Shown here in pieces: positions 1-5,045 of a stretch of DNA of 5,045 nt. The notes under the pieces were generated by a model, which worked only from the letters and a program-made list of their open reading frames with translations, had not been told where the DNA came from and ran no database searches. Each line of letters begins with the position of its first letter. Position 1 is the stretch's first letter. A program made the position numbers and the translations under genes. Origin of the DNA: Leptospirales bacterium (GTDB lineage: Bacteria > Spirochaetota > Leptospiria > Leptospirales > Leptonemataceae); NCBI GenBank assembly GCA_014238825.1, contig JABAAI010000066.1:1-5045 (forward strand), read 5' to 3'.

Positions 1-2
1 AA

Positions 3-1391
3 TTATTCCTTACTTTTAACAATTCCCTTGACTTCAGACATCGCAATACTGGGTAAAAAGCGGGCAAACAATAAAAATAAAGTAAAGAAAAGTCCAAAAG
101 AACCTAGCATAATCAAATAATCATGGATTGTCATTACATACATATCCCAACTAGACGGTAAGAAGTCACGGTGCAAAGAAGTTACGACTATTACATAACG
201 CTCAAACCACATCCCTATATTGACAAAGATAGAAATAATCCAGAGAGCCAAGACATTCCTCCGAATTGATCTAAACCAAAATAACTGCGGAGAAATAACG
301 TTGCAACTTACCATAATCCAGTAAGCCCACCAATAAGGACCAAAAGCTCTATTAATAAAAGCAAAGGTCTCGAACTCCACACCGCTATACCAAGCCATAA
401 AAAACTCAGTACCGTAACTTAGGCCTACAATAGAGCCGGTAAGGGTAACCACCTTAGCCATGTTTTCCAAATGTTTAATTGTAATATAAGCTTTCAGTTT
501 AAAAACTTCCCGCATGATAATTAATAGAGTTAGTACCATTCCAAAACCAGAGAAAATGGCTCCAGCCACGAAATAAGGCGGGAAAATAGTGGTATGCCAA
601 CCCGGTATTACAGAAGTAGCAAAGTCAAAAGAGACAATACTATGAACAGAAAGAACCAAAGGCGCCGATAAACCTGCTAAAATCATCACTACGGCCTCAT
701 AATGAGCCCACGAACGCATACTACCAACCCAACCCAGGGAAAGGATAGAATAAACTATCTTACGCGTTTTTTGAGCAAAATTCGAGCCCTTAACACGATC
801 ACGGATAGAGGCTATGTCAGGCAGGAGTCCCAAATACCAGAAAAGCAATGATATTATAAAGTAAGTTGAGACAGCAAAAAGATCCCAGAGCAGAGGTGAA
901 CGAAAATTAGGCCAGAGAACACCGCGTTCATTAGGATATGGCAACATCCATATAGCTGCAAACCAAGGCCGACCGGTATGGATAATAGGAAAAATAGCAG
1001 CTGATAATACAGCAAAAATTGTCATCGCCTCCGCAGAACGGTTAATCGCAGTGCGCCATTGCTGACGGAAAATATAGAGAACAGCTGAGATAAGAGTCCC
1101 TGCATGCCCAATCCCTATCCAAAAAACGAAAGTAACAATAAAACTTCCCCAGCTGACAGGGACATTGACACCTAAAATACCAATACCACTAACGATCAAA
1201 AGAGCAATTTCTACAAAAAGTAATACAAACAGAGAACCGGCAACAGCCATCGCCCACCACCAGAGCTTGGTTGGAAAGCTTTCTAGCGGAGAAGCAATGT
1301 CTTTATTGATATCCCCGTATCTTTTATTCTTATCAATAATAACAGGATTTAAGTACTCTTTGTTCTCATCTTCTGTGTGCGTTAGCGCCAT
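3..1391 (-). CDS. actC: ActC, NrfD/PsrC-family integral membrane quinol-oxidising subunit of alternative complex III
   Basis: This 462-residue polytopic membrane protein belongs to the NrfD/PsrC family and is the proposed quinol oxidation site of ACIII. After a polar N-terminus of about 40 residues, roughly ten hydrophobic helices can be seen, near residues 43-70, 81-107, 119-138, 167-191, 229-255, 268-295, 311-335, 352-372, 379-402 and 418-446. Conserved-looking polar residues sit in or near the helices: GIGHAG (93-98), HTGRPW (138-143), PNFRSPLLWD ending at D170, WAHYEA (228-233) and SVHSIVSFD (248-256). From knowledge of ActC structures, the region of H138 and D170 is the likely quinol pocket; individual ligands are inferred by position only. 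WFERYVIV (395-402) with SLHRDFLPSSW (405-415) is also typical of ActC. The start at 1391 is supported because the next methionine (48) is inside helix 1. It begins 12 bases after actB, which fits translation from the same mRNA. The stop (TAA) is at 3-5; actD probably follows to the left. Confidence 0.96.
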   Translation of the reverse strand: MALTHTEDENKEYLNPVIIDKNKRYGDINKDIASPLESFPTKLWWWAMAVAGSLFVLLFVEIALLIVSGIGILGVNVPVSWGSFIVTFVFWIGIGHAGTLISAVLYIFRQQWRTAINRSAEAMTIFAVLSAAIFPIIHTGRPWFAAIWMLPYPNERGVLWPNFRSPLLWDLFAVSTYFIISLLFWYLGLLPDIASIRDRVKGSNFAQKTRKIVYSILSLGWVGSMRSWAHYEAVVMILAGLSAPLVLSVHSIVSFDFATSVIPGWHTTIFPPYFVAGAIFSGFGMVLTLLIIMREVFKLKAYITIKHLENMAKVVTLTGSIVGLSYGTEFFMAWYSGVEFETFAFINRAFGPYWWAYWIMVSCNVISPQLFWFRSIRRNVLALWIISIFVNIGMWFERYVIVVTSLHRDFLPSSWDMYVMTIHDYLIMLGSFGLFFTLFLLFARFLPSIAMSEVKGIVKSKE

Positions 1392-1395
1392 AGTT

Positions 1396-1405
1396 TCTCT
1401 GCCTT
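1396..1405 (-). promoter_or_regulatory. actC: Possible ribosome binding site of actC
   Basis: Reading the minus strand, the sequence TAAGGCAGAGAAACT precedes the actC ATG. AAGG (1402-1405) overlaps the actB stop codon, and GAGA (1396-1399) lies 4 bases from the start. Both are only partial matches to the Shine-Dalgarno sequence. The overlap with the actB stop suggests that ribosomes finishing actB may start actC directly. Confidence 0.4.
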
Positions 1406-4400
1406 ATGTTTTAATACCTTTCTTTTGACTAGAAAGCAGAGTCCCCACTCTTTCTTTATTACGTAATTTAGCAAGATAGGTCACCTGAGGTTTTACTCCC
1501 AAAAAGTCTAGAACCTTATAGCCACGCTTATCCCGTTTTTTTAGCTTAGCGACATCGCTCTTAGAATCAAGAATATTACCAAATGTAATGGCATTAGTAG
1601 GACAGACCTCCTGACAAGCAGTTTTGAGATTGCTATTGGCATTAGCGATGCCATTTTTATTGCCAGTACCATTACTAGTAATATTTTGTCTATCTGCTGA
1701 AATTCTTTGGACACAAAAAGTGCATTTTTCCATAACACCGCGACTCCGAACTGTGACATCTGGATTTAGGCTCAGATGTGCTGGACTTTCTGATTTTTTG
1801 CCAAAGCCCTCCCAATAATTCCAATTCTCAAACCAGTTGAAGCGGCGGACTTTATAAGGACAGTTATTGGCACAATAACGCGTCCCAATACAGCGATTAT
1901 AAGTCATCGTATTGAGTCCCTCACTGTTATGAGTAGTTGCAGATACAGGACAGACATTTTCGCAGGGGGCATTTTCACAATGCTGGCAAAGCATAGGTTG
2001 GTGAGCCAATTCAGGCTTATCTTCCTCTCCGGAAAAATAGCGATCAATTCTAATCCAATGCATTTCGCGACCAGCCTTCACCTCCTCCTTGCCTACCATA
2101 GGAATGTTATTCTCACTATTACACGAAGTAACACAAGAACCACAACCAGTACAAAGATTTAAATCAATAAGCATGTGCCAACGAGTGCCTTCATATTTCC
2201 ATTCCTCGCTAAGTTCTTGTTTTTTAGGATATTTTATAGCGGGGGGCCTCATCTCAAAGTTTCCACTCTTAAATTCATTAAAAGTACTTTCCCGAATTAT
2301 GGGTCTACCATGCTGACTAGAACCCCTGTATGGTAATTCATGAAAATTATTGGGAGTAAAGAAAGCCTTCTCTTCAGTATTGCTAGAGTTGCGATAGATG
2401 ACTTGAGTGCTAGCTAAGTCATAAACCTCCTTGCTTGGGCTTTGAATAAGCTCTACAATGCTACCAGAGAAAGTAATGGAATCCGAGCCGATACTATGAA
2501 GTTTATTGGCATTCTGTCCGACTTGATTGGCTATTTTGCCGGCAGCGGTGCGCCCATAACCCAAAGGAATTAGGGCTGATTGGGGATGAAGACCAGGTTG
2601 AAGATGCACGGGCAAAGTGACGCTCTGCTTTGAGCTAATGTTTTTAATTTTTACGAGGCTGCCCTGCATAAGACCTAGACCGCGAGCAGTCTCTGGCAAG
2701 AGACAAACGTAGTTATCCCAAACTATCTTAGTTACTGGCTCTGGTAATTCTTGCCTATAAGCGTTATTAGCCAGATTGCCATCTCCAACTTGAAGATTAT
2801 AATACAGACCCAAATAAAACTTCTTATCTTTAGGGCCGACCTTATTCCAATTATCATGCTTAAAAACGGCTAGCCTTTTAAGACTGCTCGTGATAAAGGA
2901 ACGAGAAGAAGACTTTGTAGCACTGAGTGGCTCTTTTTTCTCAGCATAATAGCCCCGCTGTAAGCAATTTATCCATGATTTCTTGAAATTACGAGAATCG
3001 CCCTTGAGCTTATTTTGCCAACGAGACTTTAGAAATTCGTAGAAAGTCTTATGACCATCTAATTCTCCGCCTGCTAGCTGAATTAATCGGTCTTCAAAAG
3101 AGCGAGTTTTGTGTAATGGCCGTATTACAGGCTGTTGGATACTACTAAGACTAGAAAGCAACTGTGAATCACCCCATGATTCCAAGTAATGGTTAGTAGC
3201 TAAGACTGCATGTGCCAAGCGACTTGTTTCATCAATGCGGTCATTTAAGGAAAGAATATATTCTGGCCCCTTCATTAGTACTTGCTCTAAGTTTAACTTT
3301 GGTGGCAAGTGATAGACTAGGTTTGCGTCAGAGAAAATGAGTGTTTTCACCTTACCAGATGCCAAGTCAGCCACTAGGCTTTGAATATCCCTATCACTAG
3401 CTCCCAAAGAGAGGAGCGATTCGTTTTTGTAATCTACTGTTGAGCCATCATTACCAAGAATGCTATTCAATAAATTAAAGCTTATTTGAGCCGAGCTATT
3501 ATTCCCGGTGGCACTTAGAGGAGAGCCGCCAATAATAAGACTGCGCCCCCTATATTTCCAAAGTTCTACAGCTAATCTGGAAATAATTCTCTCAAAATTG
3601 CCTTTACGGTATAGGGCACTTTCATGTTTTAGAGAGCTTGCTATATTGGAGGCCTTATAACTCTTTAGTAATTTCACGATTGCTGGATTTTTAGCAAAGC
3701 CACTATTTCTCATCTCGACAACAATATGAGCGGCAAGAGATAAAGCAATAAGAGACTGATCACCGGGACGAATTGCATAGCGCTCATCGGCATTAGAGCC
3801 TGTGAGGCTGTACATAGATTCAAAGACAAGTAAGCGGTTCATTTTTTTCTTGCCATTTTGAACATTGCGGGCTTGGGAATAGCCACGAGTATGAAGCGAA
3901 GAAAGCGGCATAGTGCCTAAGAAATCACCATCAATAGAAAGAATCAACTCAGCACGATCAAAGCGATAGAAAGGACTAAGACCAGAACCATAAGACTGCT
4001 TCTGTCCCTCTGCTATTTGTCGCAACGAAGGATCTGGACGAAACTCAATATGCCTCCCTTCGGGATACTTTTTTAGAAAACTTTGAATTAAAGCTCTAGA
4101 TGATGGACCAATATTTGGTCCTGTCAACAAAACATAATCTCCTTTCCCTAGCTTTGCTTGGGCAATGGGAAGAATTAGCTCCTCTTTAACATAGCGCCTC
4201 TTAAACTTAGCGCCACTAGTCGCCCTCTGCTCTATCTTGACAGATCTACGAAGGCGGTCAGGGTCATAGAGATCCATGAGACTGGCAACGTCAGAAGCAG
4301 AAACACTACCCTTGCTAAGGGGATGTTCTGGATTGGCGGCTATTTTAATCGGCCGTCCCTCACGAGTACGCACAATTATGTTATCCCCAGCCGGAGTAAC

Positions 4401-4640
4401 AGTATTATAGAAAGTAGATATACCGGGCTGTGTCTCAGGCGAGCGAATCACAGCAGGAACTATCTGCTCGCTAGGACGCCGGCAACTAGCCAAAGCCATA
4501 ACACTAGATGCTCCCATAAATTTAAGAAAGTCTCGTCTTGAAAGTCTTTTCCTATCAAGGCTAATAGGATTACTAATAGAATCCTGAAGGCTATCCTCTG
4601 TAAGCTTATCTTTAATCCCGCTGTTACTTTTATTATTCAT
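1404..4640 (-). CDS. actB: ActB, fused molybdopterin-oxidoreductase-like / Fe-S protein of alternative complex III
   Basis: This 1078-residue protein is the largest ACIII subunit and faces the periplasm. Residues 1-53 hold a Tat signal (SRRDFLK at 34-40, hydrophobic core, LASC at 50-53). Residues about 55-740 resemble the molybdopterin oxidoreductase fold, with family motifs such as REGRPIKIAANPEHPLSKG (93-111), LYDPDR (124-129), NHYLESWGD (483-491) and IPLGYGRTAAGK (691-702). There is no cysteine between residues 53 and 559, so the N-terminal [4Fe-4S] site and a cysteine Mo ligand are absent, as is known for ActB, which carries no Mo cofactor. Residues about 816-1065 form a PsrB/DmsB-like ferredoxin domain with 15 cysteines (830, 833, 836, 840, 885, 888, 893, 897, 917, 923, 927, 973, 976, 1009, 1013), matching three [4Fe-4S] clusters and one [3Fe-4S]. 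The electrons come from quinol oxidised at ActC. The start at 4640 is favoured because the next methionine (42) lies inside the Tat signal. Confidence 0.96.
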   Translation of the reverse strand: MNNKSNSGIKDKLTEDSLQDSISNPISLDRKRLSRRDFLKFMGASSVMALASCRRPSEQIVPAVIRSPETQPGISTFYNTVTPAGDNIIVRTREGRPIKIAANPEHPLSKGSVSASDVASLMDLYDPDRLRRSVKIEQRATSGAKFKRRYVKEELILPIAQAKLGKGDYVLLTGPNIGPSSRALIQSFLKKYPEGRHIEFRPDPSLRQIAEGQKQSYGSGLSPFYRFDRAELILSIDGDFLGTMPLSSLHTRGYSQARNVQNGKKKMNRLLVFESMYSLTGSNADERYAIRPGDQSLIALSLAAHIVVEMRNSGFAKNPAIVKLLKSYKASNIASSLKHESALYRKGNFERIISRLAVELWKYRGRSLIIGGSPLSATGNNSSAQISFNLLNSILGNDGSTVDYKNESLLSLGASDRDIQSLVADLASGKVKTLIFSDANLVYHLPPKLNLEQVLMKGPEYILSLNDRIDETSRLAHAVLATNHYLESWGDSQLLSSLSSIQQPVIRPLHKTRSFEDRLIQLAGGELDGHKTFYEFLKSRWQNKLKGDSRNFKKSWINCLQRGYYAEKKEPLSATKSSSRSFITSSLKRLAVFKHDNWNKVGPKDKKFYLGLYYNLQVGDGNLANNAYRQELPEPVTKIVWDNYVCLLPETARGLGLMQGSLVKIKNISSKQSVTLPVHLQPGLHPQSALIPLGYGRTAAGKIANQVGQNANKLHSIGSDSITFSGSIVELIQSPSKEVYDLASTQVIYRNSSNTEEKAFFTPNNFHELPYRGSSQHGRPIIRESTFNEFKSGNFEMRPPAIKYPKKQELSEEWKYEGTRWHMLIDLNLCTGCGSCVTSCNSENNIPMVGKEEVKAGREMHWIRIDRYFSGEEDKPELAHQPMLCQHCENAPCENVCPVSATTHNSEGLNTMTYNRCIGTRYCANNCPYKVRRFNWFENWNYWEGFGKKSESPAHLSLNPDVTVRSRGVMEKCTFCVQRISADRQNITSNGTGNKNGIANANSNLKTACQEVCPTNAITFGNILDSKSDVAKLKKRDKRGYKVLDFLGVKPQVTYLAKLRNKERVGTLLSSQKKGIKT
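1446..2195 (-). other. Four-cluster Fe-S domain of ActB
   Basis: These bases encode ActB residues about 816-1065. Four cysteine groups follow the DmsB/PsrB/NarH pattern: group I C830-x2-C-x2-C-x3-C840; group II C885-x2-C-x4-C-x3-C897; group III C917-x5-C923-x3-C927; group IV C973-x2-C976, then C1009-x3-C1013. Group III lacks its second cysteine, which is threonine 920 (codon 1881-1883). By the ligand pairing known in DmsB and NarH, the cluster held by group III and the last cysteine of group II would therefore be [3Fe-4S]. The total of 15 ligands matches 3x4 + 3. Confidence 0.88.
4482..4541 (-). other. Tat signal with lipobox-like cysteine in ActB
   Basis: These bases encode ActB residues 34-53. 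A twin-arginine motif, SRRDFLK, is followed by a hydrophobic stretch (FMGASSVMALA) ending in L-A-S-C. The motif indicates export of a folded protein by the Tat pathway, in keeping with a subunit loaded with Fe-S clusters before export. The LASC ending fits a lipoprotein signal peptidase site, with C53 as the lipidated residue, so that ActB would be held to the membrane by lipid rather than by a helix. Lipid anchoring of ActB is, as I recall, reported for ACIII structures; here it is inferred from sequence. Confidence 0.75.
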
Positions 4641-4663
4641 TTTTATATGTCAGGCCACTAGTA

Positions 4664-5045
4664 CTAATAATGGCAAGTGCTACATTCTGTCAAGTGTACA
4701 CTTTTGTTATTTCCTATACCACTTTTATAAGTGTCTTTTTGTAATTCAGTGCTATATTGACGATGACAATTAACACACCAACCCATATTAAAGTCAGTAT
4801 TTACTTTTATTTTGTCCATTTCTGCCACCGCACCATGGCAAGTTGCACAATCCAAACCCTTGGCAATATGTGGCTTATGGCTAAATCGAGCGTGATCTGG
4901 CAGGTCATGTACCTTATTCCAACGAATTGGGATCCCTTGCTTATAAGAATTGCGTAAAAACTGAATATCTTTGCTATCTGATGCTATCTCTTGGTGACAC
5001 TTCATACAAGTATGAAGGTCAGGCACTGAGGCACTTGCCGAACGC
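4664..5045 (-). CDS. actA: ActA, multihaem cytochrome c subunit of alternative complex III (partial, 5' end outside window)
   Basis: This is the C-terminal 126 residues of a periplasmic multihaem cytochrome c that carries electrons from the Fe-S clusters of ActB towards cytochrome c or the terminal oxidase. Four haem c motifs are visible: CMKCH, CATCH, CVNCH and CSTCH, at local residues 13-17, 66-70, 90-94 and 121-125. The last is followed by only one tyrosine before the TAG stop. ActA proteins usually have five haems, so the first motif, together with the N-terminal membrane anchor, should lie beyond the right edge. The segments IPIRWNKVHDLPDHARFSH and NMGWCVNCHR match my memory of ActA and supply candidate distal histidine ligands. 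The frame is open through the right edge: a GTG at 5024-5026 is an internal valine (SASVPDL leading into the CMKCH haem motif), not a start. It lies 23 bases upstream of actB on the same strand. The family call is firm because of the actB-actC context. Confidence 0.93.
   Translation of the reverse strand, partial: RSASASVPDLHTCMKCHQEIASDSKDIQFLRNSYKQGIPIRWNKVHDLPDHARFSHKPHIAKGLDCATCHGAVAEMDKIKVNTDFNMGWCVNCHRQYSTELQKDTYKSGIGNNKSVHLTECSTCHY

Noticed and set aside
1165..1428. Plus-strand open frame opposite the 5' end of actC and the actB-actC gap
   Set aside because: It is antisense to well-conserved ActC sequence and its translation has no recognisable domain. The same applies to the plus-strand frames at 1624-1818, 1929-2162, 2089-2316, 4323-4541 and 4757-4957, and to the minus-strand frame at 1541-1759 inside actB.
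1637..1658. Terminator-like hairpin on the plus strand: TGGCAT, five-base loop, ATGCCA, then TTTTT
   Set aside because: The stem is only 6 bp and it lies within actB coding sequence for the Asn/Gly-rich loop, with no plus-strand gene ahead of it. It is most likely a by-product of the short repeats there.
4657..4666. Short palindromes ACTAGT and TAGTACTA at the actA-actB junction
   Set aside because: They are too short to be an operator or terminator on their own, and part of the sequence is the actA stop codon. Such palindromes are frequent by chance in AT-rich DNA.
5024..5026. GTG as the start of a short 120-residue cytochrome
   Set aside because: The frame stays open to the right edge (RSASASVPDL leading into the CMKCH haem motif), and the upstream residues fit the ActA family, so this codon is an internal valine of a gene cut by the window.
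1404..5045. Polysulfide, DMSO or nitrite reductase (Psr/Dms/Nrf-type) operon instead of ACIII
   Set aside because: The fused Mo-like plus Fe-S protein of over 1000 residues, the lack of cysteine in the first half of the Mo-like domain, the ActA-type multihaem cytochrome directly upstream and the ten-helix NrfD-type protein downstream together fit ACIII and not those enzymes.

Overview
The window is a stretch of one minus-strand operon encoding alternative complex III (ACIII, the Act complex). ACIII is a membrane-bound quinol:cytochrome c / cytochrome oxidase oxidoreductase that replaces the cytochrome bc1 complex in many bacteria. Read in the direction of transcription (right to left), it holds the 3' part of actA (multihaem cytochrome c, cut by the right edge), a complete actB (very long molybdopterin-oxidoreductase-like plus Fe-S protein with a Tat signal), and a complete actC (NrfD/PsrC-type integral membrane quinol-binding subunit). 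The actC stop codon lies 3 bases from the left edge, so actD, actE and actF would be expected just outside the window to the left; this is inference from the usual gene order.

Layout: 4664-5045 actA (partial), a 23-base gap, 1404-4640 actB, a 12-base gap, 3-1391 actC. The window is almost wholly coding, and all real genes lie on the minus strand with spacing typical of one transcript. No promoter, terminator, RNA gene, mobile element or CRISPR array can be supported.

How the parts work together: menaquinol or ubiquinol is oxidised at ActC in the membrane. Electrons are thought to pass through the four Fe-S clusters of the C-terminal part of ActB and then through the haems of ActA (and ActE, not in the window) to a soluble cytochrome c or directly to a haem-copper oxidase. 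The sequence supports each step: a ten-helix NrfD-type protein, exactly 15 cysteines in the Fe-S domain (enough for three [4Fe-4S] and one [3Fe-4S]), and four CxxCH haem motifs in the visible part of ActA.

Organism: a bacterium with periplasmic, Tat-exported respiration. The DNA is AT-rich by eye (G+C around 40%, estimated and not counted). ACIII of this type is found in Bacteroidota, Planctomycetota, Verrucomicrobiota, Acidobacteriota, Myxococcota and related groups; the window alone does not decide among them. I see a well-conserved known respiratory system here, not a new one. The items worth a second look are details of the proteins.
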